From Acidipila sp. (GTDB taxonomy: Bacteria; Acidobacteriota; Terriglobia; Acidiferrales; UBA7541), in NCBI GenBank assembly GCA_010365215.1, contig JAAFGT010000044.1, forward strand, positions 1 through 32,707: a stretch of DNA of 32,707 nt, written 5' to 3'. The translations under genes were made by a program, and so were the position numbers. Positions within the stretch are counted from its first letter, which is position 1. Each line of letters begins with the position of its first letter. The notes beneath the pieces were generated by a model. The model saw nothing but the letters and a program-made list of their open reading frames with translations, was not told where the DNA came from and did no database searches. This document shows, piece after piece, positions 16,155-24,581 of the stretch.

Positions 16155-16502
16155 ATGAGCAACGGCAGGCACAGCCTAATGGGCCCGGCAGTTCTGATCA
16201 CCGTGGGCGTGGTGTTCTTGCTCCACCAGTGGCGGCCCGATCTGCACATGGGTCGTCTCTGGCCGGTGATTCTGATCGTCATCGGCCTCGTGCGCATCCT
16301 GGAATCCACGGGAATCGGCGCGGGCCCCGTTCCTCCGGTGACTCCGCAGGGAACACTTCCGCCGACACCGCCCGCTGCGGTAAACCCGGGCCCAGCGTCA
16401 CAAGGGCCAGCATCGCCGGGACCGGCATCGACGGGACCGGCATCGACGGGACCAACTTCGGTGGGCCCCTCCGGACCTGGCACTGCAGGGCCCAACGTCT
16501 GA
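16155..16502 (+). CDS. Small DUF5668-type membrane protein with collagen-like tail
   Basis: 115 residues. Residues 8-50 form two hydrophobic helices separated by a short loop (HQWRPDLHMGRLWPVILIVIGLVRI), the pattern of DUF5668/LiaI-LiaF transmembrane units. Residues 55-115 are Gly-Pro-Ala-Ser/Thr rich with a five-residue period (GPASP, GPAST, GPAST, GPTSV), coded by 15-bp repeats. GGAGG at 16141-16145 precedes the ATG by 9 nt and overlaps the upstream stop. Function unknown; it is the fourth gene of the sigma operon. Confidence 0.82.
   Translation: MSNGRHSLMGPAVLITVGVVFLLHQWRPDLHMGRLWPVILIVIGLVRILESTGIGAGPVPPVTPQGTLPPTPPAAVNPGPASQGPASPGPASTGPASTGPTSVGPSGPGTAGPNV
16404..16463 (+). repeat. Four 15-bp tandem repeats coding GPAS-type pentapeptides
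   Basis: Units at 16404-16418, 16419-16433, 16434-16448 and 16449-16463. The second and third are identical; the others differ at a few bases. In-frame repeat expansion in a Pro/Gly-rich tail. Confidence 0.85.
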
Positions 16503-16578
16503 GCGGTTTTTACAAAATGAAACCACCACTGGTAAAAATTCGCATCCTTTGCACGCAGATGTTACGCACGGAGAAAAA

Positions 16579-17940
16579 ATGATTGGTTCGAGACGCGGGC
16601 GCGGAGGGCTTGTCGGAGGCATATTCCTCGTCATCCTCGGGGTCCTTTTCCTCGTGCACGGCTTCCGGCCGGAATTTAACGCCGCGCGGCTGCTGTTCCA
16701 TTGGTGGCCGCTGCTCTTGATTTTCTGGGGTGTGGCGCGGCTGATGGAAAATATGTCCGCGCGCCGCACCGGGCAAACTCCTGGCCCGGTGATCACTGGC
16801 GGCGAAATCTTTTTGATCTTTCTAGTGGTGGCGGCCTGCGGCGCTATCGTGGCAGTAGAAAAGTACGGGCCGGACATCCAGATGGGCAATAACGACGAGA
16901 TGCCCTTCGGCCAGCACGCCGAGATCACCGAAGAGCTGCCCGCAAAAGCGCTAAAGCCCGGCGCCGAGATCCTGATTCAAGCGCGGCGCGGCGACATCAC
17001 CGTTACCGGTACCGACGCGCTGGAGCTTCGGGTGGTGGCGAAGAAAACCGGTTTCGCCATGGACGAGAATACCGCCCAGAAGCGCGCCCACGCCGCTTCC
17101 ATTCGCCTGGTGGAAACCTCGCGCGGCTTCGAAGTTCGCCCGGAAATTAACGAGGAGGGCGGAGAGCACACGCGCACCAACCTCGACATTCAAGTCCCCA
17201 AGCAGTCCGTGATCACCGTCAAGACGGAGAATGGCGATGTCCACGTCTGCGACATCGCTGGAAATGTGTTTGCCTCCACCGCGCGAGGCACGCTGGAAGT
17301 CTGCAATTCCGGCGCCGACGTTCACGCCGAGGTCAAGCACGGCGACGCGCGAATTTTGACGGTAAAAGGCAACGTGCGCCTGACCGGCAGCGGCAGTGAA
17401 GTGGAGATCAGCGACGTCACCGGTGACGCCTCGATGGAAGGCGAATTCTACGGACCCATTCGCGCGCGCAACGTGGCCAAGGGCGTCAACTTCGTCTCTA
17501 CCCACACCAATCTCGCCGTTGGCGCGCTGCCTGGAAAGATGGAGATGGACTCCGGCGACCTGAGCATGGACGACGCTTCCGGAAACATCCAACTGACCAC
17601 CAGGGACAAGAACGTCACCATGGAAAACATCACGGGACGCCTGCGTATCGAAGACAAGCGCGGCGAAGTCACCGTGCGGCTCCGCCAGGCGCCGAAAGAA
17701 GACATCAGCATCAGCACCGAATCCGGCGCGGTGGAACTGGCCCTGCCGTCCAGCTCGGCCTTCGAGATGGACGCCGCTTCCCGCTCGGGAGAAATTGAAA
17801 ATGATTTCGACGACGCGGACCTCAAAGTGACCAACGACACCCACGGTAATGCTGCTCTGCACGGCAGACGCGCCACAAAAGGCCCGCGCGTGGAGCTGCA
17901 CACGACCTACGGTCCGATCCGCCTGCGCAAATCCGACTGA
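16579..17940 (+). CDS. DUF5668 membrane unit fused to a DUF4097-type beta-solenoid
   Basis: 453 residues. The N-terminus carries two hydrophobic helices (about 9-55, GGIFLVILGVLFLVHGF and WWPLLLIFWGVARL), then a third near 75-93. From about residue 120 the protein is a long series of short beta strands (GDITVTGTDALELRVV, VKTENGDVHVCDIAGNVFAS, GDLSMDDASGNIQLTT), the regular pattern of DUF4097 adhesin-like domains, probably outside the cytoplasm. The ATG at 16579 has GGAG 8 nt upstream; an in-frame ATG at 16549 would add ten residues. Last gene of the sigma operon; likely an effector or sensor of envelope state. It ends 12 bp from the convergent aroA. Confidence 0.85.
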   Translation: MIGSRRGRGGLVGGIFLVILGVLFLVHGFRPEFNAARLLFHWWPLLLIFWGVARLMENMSARRTGQTPGPVITGGEIFLIFLVVAACGAIVAVEKYGPDIQMGNNDEMPFGQHAEITEELPAKALKPGAEILIQARRGDITVTGTDALELRVVAKKTGFAMDENTAQKRAHAASIRLVETSRGFEVRPEINEEGGEHTRTNLDIQVPKQSVITVKTENGDVHVCDIAGNVFASTARGTLEVCNSGADVHAEVKHGDARILTVKGNVRLTGSGSEVEISDVTGDASMEGEFYGPIRARNVAKGVNFVSTHTNLAVGALPGKMEMDSGDLSMDDASGNIQLTTRDKNVTMENITGRLRIEDKRGEVTVRLRQAPKEDISISTESGAVELALPSSSAFEMDAASRSGEIENDFDDADLKVTNDTHGNAALHGRRATKGPRVELHTTYGPIRLRKSD

Positions 17941-17952
17941 TCCGGTTGCAAC

Positions 17953-19260
17953 TCACCGTTTCAGCACGGCTTCCAGCGTGGCAAAGAATTCGGGAAACGA
18001 GACCGCGATGCACCCGGGATCCTGCAGCACCGATTCCCCCTCCGCCCCCAGCGCCGCCACGGTACACGCCATAGCGATGCGATGATCGCCGCGCGGATCG
18101 ATGATCTCCGCGCCTCGCAGCGGCACCGTCCTGCCGGTAGCCGCGCGGCCCGCCACGCGTAAGCCGTCCGGAAGCTCCTCCACCTGCGCGCCCATGCGCC
18201 TTAAATTTTCCGCGAGGGCAGCGATGCGGTCGCTCTCCTTGACGCGCAGCTCTCCGGCGTCTCGAATTTCGATGCCGCGTTCGGTGTAGGGTCCCAGCGC
18301 GGCCAGCATGGGCAGCTCGTCGATCATCTGCGCCACGCTCGCGCCGCAGATCGTCCCCCCTTCGAGTAGCGCGTGGCGAATCGAGAGGTCTCCGACCAGC
18401 TCGCCATTTTGCATCTGCACATTTACGATCCGCACCGGAGCGCCCATCTGCACCAGAAAATCAAGCACCGCCGCGCGCGTCGGATTTAGTCCCACACCGC
18501 CAATGAATAATTCCGAACCGGGAAGAACCAGCGCCGCCCCCAGAAAAAATATCGCCGAAGAAATGTCCCCTGGCACGGAGGTCTGCCGGCCGGTCAGGCG
18601 CGGCCGCCCCATGAGGCGAACGGCTTTGCCGTTGCTGGCGATGGAAGCGCCAAACTCCGCCAGCGCAATTTCCGTGTGGTCGCGCGTGCGCACCGGCTCG
18701 ACCAGCGCTGTCTCGCCCGCCGCGAACATTCCCGCCAGCAGGATTGCGGATTTCACCTGGGCGCTGGGTTTGGGCAGCGTGTATTCGATCGGCTTCAAGA
18801 CTGCGCCGGAAATCTCCAGCGGCGCGAATTGCCTTTCGCGCGCGGCGATTTTCGCGCCCATCTGCTCGAGCGGCACGATCACGCGGCGCATCGGCCGCCG
18901 CCGCAGCGACTCGTCGCCGGTAAGCGTGCTGTCAAAGTTCTGGCCGGCCAGCAGCCCGGCCAGCATCCTCATCGTCGTGCCCGAGTTTCCCGCGTCGAGC
19001 TTGCGCCGCGAGCGCCTGAGTCCGGTAAGCCCTACCCCGCCGATGCGCACGAGGTCTTGCTGCCGATCGATCACCACGCCCATCCGGCGCAGGCACTCGA
19101 GCGTTCGCGCGCAGTCCTCCGCGCTGGAATAGTGCGCGATCTCGCTGGGCCCCTCGGCCAGCGCAGCCAGGATGGCCAGCCGGTGGGAAATGGATTTATC
19201 GCCGGGGATGCTGATCGCGCCCGAGACTTCGTGCGCCGGAAGAATTTTTTTCTTAGCCAC
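17953..19260 (-). CDS. aroA: 3-phosphoshikimate 1-carboxyvinyltransferase (EPSP synthase)
   Basis: Shikimate pathway enzyme that joins phosphoenolpyruvate and shikimate 3-phosphate. 435 residues. The substrate-binding motif PGDKSISHR is at 19-27, LDAGNSGTTMRML follows at about 88-100, then GDESLRRRPMRR, SAQVKSA and the catalytic RVKESDRI region; GDHRIAM lies near the C-terminus. The GNSGTT form rather than the GNAGTA of E. coli places it nearer to the Bacillus-type enzymes. Start is GTG at 19260; the motif begins 18 residues later, and there is no strong Shine-Dalgarno. It diverges from the glycosyltransferase at 19499, with 238 bp between them, and no other shikimate gene is near. Confidence 0.96.
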   Translation of the reverse strand: MAKKKILPAHEVSGAISIPGDKSISHRLAILAALAEGPSEIAHYSSAEDCARTLECLRRMGVVIDRQQDLVRIGGVGLTGLRRSRRKLDAGNSGTTMRMLAGLLAGQNFDSTLTGDESLRRRPMRRVIVPLEQMGAKIAARERQFAPLEISGAVLKPIEYTLPKPSAQVKSAILLAGMFAAGETALVEPVRTRDHTEIALAEFGASIASNGKAVRLMGRPRLTGRQTSVPGDISSAIFFLGAALVLPGSELFIGGVGLNPTRAAVLDFLVQMGAPVRIVNVQMQNGELVGDLSIRHALLEGGTICGASVAQMIDELPMLAALGPYTERGIEIRDAGELRVKESDRIAALAENLRRMGAQVEELPDGLRVAGRAATGRTVPLRGAEIIDPRGDHRIAMACTVAALGAEGESVLQDPGCIAVSFPEFFATLEAVLKR

Positions 19261-19498
19261 ACGATGAGTTTAGCACGCGCGCTCGCGCCAGCCTTTCTGC
19301 GCACGGACTTTTCTCTCCGCCAGCCTCGCTGCAGACCTTGCGAATGCTGCGAGCTCGGCGACCTTCCTGAATAACGCCGGCACTTCCGGTGCCGCGAATA
19401 CTGCAAATTCTGTTCGAGCTGCCGGCCCGCAGTAGTATAAAATTCCTGCGCTGCACTTACAGTTCTGCGTAGATCCGGCCCGGAGGAAAGCTGCACGC

Positions 19499-20737
19499 AT
19501 GGCGGAGAAAAATCTGACGGGTACGGGCGCTTCCCCAAGCCAGCCGGATGCACCTGTCCGGCTCGCTGCCATCGCTCCCGAAGTCTCCGTGGTGATTCCC
19601 TGCCTGAATGAAGCGCGCTCGCTGGCCCTCTGCGTGGACAAGGCCATAGAGTCTTTCCACAAGTCGGGAATTCGCGGCGAAGTAATCGTGGCCGACAACG
19701 GCTCGACGGACGGCTCGCAGGAAATCGCCATCGAGCATGGTGCCCGCGTGGTGAATGCCGAGCTGCGCGGCTACGGCCATGCCCTGCGCGCCGGTATCGA
19801 CGCCGCGCAGGCGCCATTCATCGTCATGGGCGACGCGGACGACAGCTACGATTTTCGGGACGTGCCGCGCTTCCTCGCCAAGTGGCGCGAAGGCTATGAA
19901 GTGGTGATGGGCAACCGCTTCAAGGGCGAAATCAAGCCCGGCGCCATGCCCTGGATGCACCAGCACGTCGGCAATCCGGTGCTCTCCGGCATCCTGAATC
20001 TTTTTTTTCGCACCAATCTTGGCGACGCGCACTGCGGCATGCGCGGCTTCACCAAGGACGCTTTCGCCCGCATGGATCTGCGCACCACCGGCATGGAGTT
20101 TGCCTCCGAGTTCGTGATCAAGGCCGCCAAGCTAGGCGCGCGACGCACCGAAATTCCCGTGATCCTGTGGCCCGACAAGCGCGGACGCCCTCCGCACCTG
20201 CGCAGTTTCCCCGATGGCTGGCGCCATCTGCGCTTCATGCTGCTGTACGCGCCCAACTGGTTGTTTATCGGCCCGGGCGTAGTGCTCGCGCTGCTCGGCG
20301 TGGCTATCGTCCTGTGGCTGATGCCCGCGCCGCGGCAAGTGGGCCGAGTCATCCTGGACTTGCACACCATGATCTTCGGTATGGTCTTCACCCTGCTGGG
20401 CGTCCAGATTGTTTTCATTGGTCTGTTCGCGCGCGTCTTCAGCTACGCCGAGCACTTCAATCGCGGCCAGCAGTCGCTCGAACGCGCGCTGTATAGCGTC
20501 CAGCTCGAACACGGCTTGCTCGCCGGCGCGGCTATCGCATTCATTGGATTTTTTGGCAACGCCCGCATCTTCTATTACTGGGCCGCGGAGGGCTTCGGCC
20601 CGCTCCACCAGGTTCGTTACGTCATCTTCTGGTCGCTGTGGCTCTTTGTAGGGGTACAGATTTTGTTCTCTTCCATCTTTCTCAGCATGCTGGGCATCAG
20701 CCGCGACACTTTCATCGGCGCTTACGGGAAGAAATAA
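19499..20737 (+). CDS. GT2-family glycosyltransferase with C-terminal membrane domain
   Basis: 412 residues. The GT-A domain (about 25-245) shows SVVIPCLNEARSL, VADNGSTDGS, the metal-binding GDADDSYDF, GNRF and GMRGF, as in polyprenyl-phosphate sugar synthases of the DPM1/GtrB type. The C-terminal third has about four transmembrane helices. It would load a sugar from a nucleotide donor on a polyprenyl phosphate at the inner membrane. The ATG at 19499 has GGAGG about 12 nt upstream. A TATAAA at 19436-19441 may be the -10 box; no convincing -35 is seen. Its TAA overlaps the ATG of the methyltransferase that follows, so the two are co-translated. Confidence 0.9.
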   Translation: MAEKNLTGTGASPSQPDAPVRLAAIAPEVSVVIPCLNEARSLALCVDKAIESFHKSGIRGEVIVADNGSTDGSQEIAIEHGARVVNAELRGYGHALRAGIDAAQAPFIVMGDADDSYDFRDVPRFLAKWREGYEVVMGNRFKGEIKPGAMPWMHQHVGNPVLSGILNLFFRTNLGDAHCGMRGFTKDAFARMDLRTTGMEFASEFVIKAAKLGARRTEIPVILWPDKRGRPPHLRSFPDGWRHLRFMLLYAPNWLFIGPGVVLALLGVAIVLWLMPAPRQVGRVILDLHTMIFGMVFTLLGVQIVFIGLFARVFSYAEHFNRGQQSLERALYSVQLEHGLLAGAAIAFIGFFGNARIFYYWAAEGFGPLHQVRYVIFWSLWLFVGVQILFSSIFLSMLGISRDTFIGAYGKK

Positions 20738-21351
20738 TGGAACTGTCACTGGTAAAGGGTTTTCATCATCATTGGATTTTCCAGCGCCGCGTGGAAGTGC
20801 TCTCCTCCCTGCTCGCCGAAATGGTTCCGCCCGGCTCCTCCGTCCTCGATGTCGGTTGTGGGGATGGAAATATCGGCCGCCTGATCCGCGAGAAGCAGCC
20901 CGGCATTACCGTGCACGGCCTGGAAGTGATGGCCCGCCCAACGTGCGAAATCGAATACTCCCTGTTCGACGGCACGCGCCTCCCTTACCAAGACAATTCC
21001 TTCGACGTGTGCCTTTTTGTTGACGTGCTCCACCACAGCGACGATCCGGCCCTGCTGCTGCGCGAAGCCGCGCGTGTCAGCCGCCGTTACGTCCTGCTCA
21101 AAGACCACCTCTCCGAAAACGCCATCGATTTCGCCACGCTCAGCATCATGGACTGGGTGGGAAACCGGCCGCACGGCGTTCGCTCGATCAACAACTACAA
21201 GAGCCGCCGCGAATGGGACGCTTTATTCGCCGGGGCCGGCCTCGAGCTCCGCGCCTGGAAGGATTCCATCTCCCTCCAGCCCTTCCCCATCAGCGCAATT
21301 TTTTCGCGGCGGCTGCACTGCCTGGCGCTCCTCGCGAAAACAATCGCCTAG
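20737..21351 (+). CDS. Class I SAM-dependent methyltransferase
   Basis: 204 residues. The SAM-binding motif I is VLDVGCGDGNIG (about 34-45), the acidic end of strand 2 is GLEVM, and strand 4 is FDVCLFVDVLHH. A Methyltransf_11-like fold; the substrate is unknown. The ATG at 20737 overlaps the glycosyltransferase stop as TAATG. The pairing with a GT2 enzyme suggests that it methylates the lipid-linked sugar or glycan, which is inference. A longer frame exists upstream, but it lies inside the glycosyltransferase. Confidence 0.88.
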   Translation: MELSLVKGFHHHWIFQRRVEVLSSLLAEMVPPGSSVLDVGCGDGNIGRLIREKQPGITVHGLEVMARPTCEIEYSLFDGTRLPYQDNSFDVCLFVDVLHHSDDPALLLREAARVSRRYVLLKDHLSENAIDFATLSIMDWVGNRPHGVRSINNYKSRREWDALFAGAGLELRAWKDSISLQPFPISAIFSRRLHCLALLAKTIA

Positions 21352-21496
21352 GCATTTCGGCAGTGCGGAATTCATCGCGCATTTCCACACCAGTCCGCTC
21401 GCCCGCACATGCATTCTCGTGGCAAACTGGCAAGATGCCCATGCGCCTGGAAGCCTCAGAGAATCGTCCAGGCCCCGGCGCGGGAGCCTGACTCCA

Positions 21497-22060
21497 TTGG
21501 CTTACACTGCTTTCGACCTCTTCGTGGCCCGCTGCCGCTTTCGCGCCGCGCGCCCTCACATCCGCGCCGGCGCGCGGGTCTGCGACATCGGCTCCGGCTC
21601 GCACGCTCCCTTCCTGCAGTCTCTGACTTCGCACATCAGCCTTGGCGTGGGACTGGACTGGCACGTGGCCGCAAGTCACGCGCCGGGCCGCACCAGCCTG
21701 CTCCAGGTTGACATCACCCGCGATCTGCCGCTGGCGACAAATTCCTTTGACCACGTCGTTCTGCTCGCCGTTCTCGAGCATCTGCCGCAGCCCGAGCCCG
21801 TTCTTCGCGAAGCTCTGCGCATTCTCGCCCCCGGCGGCTCCCTGGTGATGACCTGGCCCAGCTCGGCCGTGGATCCCATTCTCTGGGTGCTCACCCGCGT
21901 CGGCCTGGTCAAAGATGAACTGGGGTTCGAGCAGCATCAGCCTCGTCTCCCCGTTCCGAAATTACGCGCCATGCTGCAGCGCATCGGCTTCGCCGGCATG
22001 CACCACGGAAAATTCGAGTTGGGACTCAACAACTGGCTCGTCGCCCACAAACCTGAATAA
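21497..22060 (+). CDS. Second SAM-dependent methyltransferase
   Basis: About 187 residues. Motif I is ARVCDIGSGSHAPF (about 24-37), strand 4 is FDHVVLLAVLEHLPQPEPVLREALRIL, followed by PGGSLVMTWPS, all typical of Methyltransf_11. The start is taken as TTG at 21497 (MAYTAFDLF) because GGGAG lies 11 nt upstream and the fold begins there; a GTG further upstream in the same frame is possible. The frame is open back to 21017 but overlaps the first methyltransferase, so that part is not coding. It follows 145 bp after the first methyltransferase and probably belongs to the same glycan-modification group. Confidence 0.78.
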   Translation: MAYTAFDLFVARCRFRAARPHIRAGARVCDIGSGSHAPFLQSLTSHISLGVGLDWHVAASHAPGRTSLLQVDITRDLPLATNSFDHVVLLAVLEHLPQPEPVLREALRILAPGGSLVMTWPSSAVDPILWVLTRVGLVKDELGFEQHQPRLPVPKLRAMLQRIGFAGMHHGKFELGLNNWLVAHKPE

Positions 22061-22065
22061 TCCAT

Positions 22066-22094
22066 GGAACTTTTTCGGAGACGCGAGCATCTAT
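22066..22094 (+). promoter_or_regulatory. Predicted ECF-sigma promoter of the carbonic anhydrase gene
   Basis: GGAAC at 22066-22070, 17 bp, then CATCTAT at 22088-22094. The box sequences and spacing are the same as at 27846-27874. Transcription would start near 22100, giving a leader of about 100 nt before the ATG at 22200. It begins 6 bp after the methyltransferase stop. Confidence 0.6.
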
Positions 22095-22199
22095 TTAAAG
22101 CGGCGCCATAAAAATAAGATACGGTCGTCACTCCAGCGCGGTAAAATATTGTCGTGATCAACGGTTACAACTCGCAGACATTCCTCAAGGGAGGACTCC

Positions 22200-22781
22200 A
22201 TGAGTCGCATTCTTTCGGAAGTAGCCAGCGCGAACGCAAACTACAGTGCCAGCTTCGGTGACAAATCCAAGCTGGCTTGTCCGCCCGCGCGCCGCTTCGC
22301 CATTCTCACCTGCATGGACGCGCGGCTCGATCCCGCGAAGTTTGCGGGGCTTGCCGAGGGCGACGCGCACGTGATCCGCAATGCCGGCGGGCGCGCCAGC
22401 GACGATGCCATCCGCTCGCTGGTCATCAGCTACAAGCTCCTGGGAACGCGGGAATTTTTTGTGATTCACCACACCGACTGCGGGATGGGATTGTTCACCA
22501 ACGAAGTCATGCGCGGGTTGCTGGCATCCAGTTTGGAAACGGCGGAGCTTACCCCGCAGGGGTTCCGCGATGTGGGCAAGGGACCCGGGTCACCAGCCGG
22601 TGAAGACATCGACTGGCTGACCATCCAGGATCAGCAGCAAGCGGTCGTGGACGACGTGGCACGCATCCGCGCTCATCCACTGGTGCCGAAAACCATTCCT
22701 GTTTATGGATTCCTCTACGATGTGAAGTCTGGGAAGTTGATAGAAGTTGCCGAAGCGCGCGCCGCGGGAGCTGCCGCCTAA
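22200..22781 (+). CDS. Beta-class carbonic anhydrase-like protein
   Basis: 193 residues. Zinc ligands and dyad of beta carbonic anhydrases are visible: Cys38, Asp40 and Arg42 in LTCMDAR, then His91 and Cys94 in HHTDCGM. The core has [17 protein letters not shown]. Its expected reaction is reversible CO2 hydration in the cytoplasm; some relatives in this small subgroup have unproven activity. GGGAGG lies 5 nt before the ATG at 22200. A sigma-type promoter at 22066 suggests control by the ECF factor coded in this window. It is convergent with the ABC-F gene, 46 bp apart. Confidence 0.9.
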   Translation: MSRILSEVASANANYSASFGDKSKLACPPARRFAILTCMDARLDPAKFAGLAEGDAHVIRNAGGRASDDAIRSLVISYKLLGTREFFVIHHTDCGMGLFTNEVMRGLLASSLETAELTPQGFRDVGKGPGSPAGEDIDWLTIQDQQQAVVDDVARIRAHPLVPKTIPVYGFLYDVKSGKLIEVAEARAAGAAA

Positions 22782-22827
22782 TTGCACGGCGGGTGAATGA
22801 ACTTAACGCGGCAAGTCCGGCAGGAAG

Positions 22828-24456
22828 CTAGGATACCTTCGCTTCCGCATGCACCTGATAGTCCGCGTATGGCCCCTTGAAGTCCTCGATGCGGCCGCCG
22901 CCCTCGAAGTGCCAGATGCGCGTGGCCACTTCGTCGATGACGTCGTGGTCATGCGTCACCAGCAGCACCGTGCCCTCGTATTTCTGCAGGGAAATGTTCA
23001 GCGCGTTGATTGACTCCAGGTCCAGGTGGTTGGTAGGTTCGTCCAGAACCAGAAAATTCGGCTTCTGCAGCATCAACCGGCAGAAAATCAACCGTGCCGA
23101 TTCTCCGCCGGACAGCGCCTGCGTGGGTTTCAGCGCATCTTCTCCGCTGAACAGCATCTGCCCCAGCAGGCCGCGCAGTTCCCCTTGCGTCGCTTGCGGA
23201 TGAAACTGGTGCAGCCACTCGATCGCGGTCATGCCCTTGGTGATCGAGTCGGTGTGGTCTTGCGCGAAGTAGCCCACGGCCACTTCATGACCCCAGGCCA
23301 CCGTTCCGGAGTCGGCGGAGAACTGCCGCTCCGAGTCATCCAAAAATCCCGTAGCGTTCTTCATCAGCGACTTGAGCAAAGTGGTTTTGCCCGTGCCGTT
23401 GCGGCCCATCAGCGCGATCTTCTCCCCGCGCTCCACGTTGGCCGTAAAATGCTGGATCACTTTCAGGTCGCCGTACGACTTGCACAGCTTCTTCAAGTGC
23501 AGCGGGTGGCGGCCCGAAACCCTGTTCACCTGGAAGCGGATGAACGGCCGCTGGATGTTCGAGCGGGCCAGCTCCGAAGTTTGGATGCGCTCCACTTCTT
23601 TTTTCCGCGACATCACCTGCGACGAACGTGTGCCCGCCGAGAACCGCGCGATAAACGTATTCAACTGCTCGATTTTCTTTTCGCGTACGGCGTTCTCCGC
23701 TTCGATGCTGGAGCGGATCTGCGTCTTGGCCAGCACCATTTCGTCATACCCGCCCGTGTACATGATCACCGTTTGATAGTCGATATCCGCGGTGTGCGTG
23801 CAGACGCTGTTGAGGAAGTGCCGGTCGTGCGAGATCACAATCAGTGCGCCTTCGTAGTAGCGCAAATAATCCTGCAACCAGTGCACCGAGTCGAGGTCCA
23901 AATGGTTGGTGGGCTCGTCGAGCAGCAGCGCCGGCGGGGTGCCGAACAGCGCCTGGGCCAGCAGCACACGCACCTTCTGCCCGCCCTGCAGTTCACTCAT
24001 CTTGCGCCCGTGCAGCGCGTCTTCCACGCCCAGCCCGTCCAGTAGCACCGCAGCATCGGCCTCGGCCGTATAGCCGCCTTCTTCGCCGACCATCCCTTCC
24101 AGCTCGCCCATGCGCATGCCGTCCTGGTCGGTGAGCAGCTCGTGCGGCTTGTTATGGAGAGCGTCGCGCTCCGCTAGCGCCTTCCACAGCGGCGCGTTGC
24201 CCATGATCACCGTGTCGATCACACGAAACTCATCGAAGGCGAACTGGTCCTGTCGCAGGATTCCCAGTTTCTTCGGCCGCGTCACTGAGCCCTTCGAGGG
24301 CTCGATCTCCCCGGTGAGAATCTTCATCAGCGTGGATTTGCCGGCGCCATTCGGCCCGCTGATCGCATACCGCCGCCCCGCGAAAAACGTGCAGGAGACG
24401 TCTTCGAACAGTACTCTGGCGCCAAAGCGCATCGAAATGTTATTCAGTGCAAGCAA
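22828..24456 (-). CDS. ABC-F family ATPase, YbiT-like
   Basis: 542 residues, two ABC domains without membrane segments. Walker A GPNGAGKST and GRNGTGKTT; Walker B LLLDEPTNHLDLDS and LVLDEPTNHLDLES. The second signature is LSGGESAR; the first is SELQGGQ, a common ABC-F variant. The linker between domains (about 240-320) is charged and helical, and RQDQFAFDEF plus ISHDRHFLNSVCTH closely resemble E. coli YbiT. ABC-F proteins act on the ribosome at the E site; the exact role of YbiT is poorly defined. The start is TTG at 24456, giving the family N-terminus MLALNNISMRFG; no Shine-Dalgarno is seen. Confidence 0.93.
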   Translation of the reverse strand: MLALNNISMRFGARVLFEDVSCTFFAGRRYAISGPNGAGKSTLMKILTGEIEPSKGSVTRPKKLGILRQDQFAFDEFRVIDTVIMGNAPLWKALAERDALHNKPHELLTDQDGMRMGELEGMVGEEGGYTAEADAAVLLDGLGVEDALHGRKMSELQGGQKVRVLLAQALFGTPPALLLDEPTNHLDLDSVHWLQDYLRYYEGALIVISHDRHFLNSVCTHTADIDYQTVIMYTGGYDEMVLAKTQIRSSIEAENAVREKKIEQLNTFIARFSAGTRSSQVMSRKKEVERIQTSELARSNIQRPFIRFQVNRVSGRHPLHLKKLCKSYGDLKVIQHFTANVERGEKIALMGRNGTGKTTLLKSLMKNATGFLDDSERQFSADSGTVAWGHEVAVGYFAQDHTDSITKGMTAIEWLHQFHPQATQGELRGLLGQMLFSGEDALKPTQALSGGESARLIFCRLMLQKPNFLVLDEPTNHLDLESINALNISLQKYEGTVLLVTHDHDVIDEVATRIWHFEGGGRIEDFKGPYADYQVHAEAKVS

Positions 24457-24581
24457 GAGGGTTAGTCTTACAGCAGATTTTTGCTACTCGATAATTGTAC
24501 CGCAAATCGGTGGCGGGCGCTTGCCGGCGCGGTAACTTGAATGTCCACTGGTAACCGATTGCCCGTCCCTGCTGCGGCCGC

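Noticed and set aside
19270-19498. Minus-strand frames upstream of aroA
   Set aside because: They cross the divergent intergenic region, with no ribosome binding site and no protein-like sequence.
23026-24045. 339-codon plus-strand frame
   Set aside because: Antisense to the YbiT-like gene; codon composition mirrors the coding strand.
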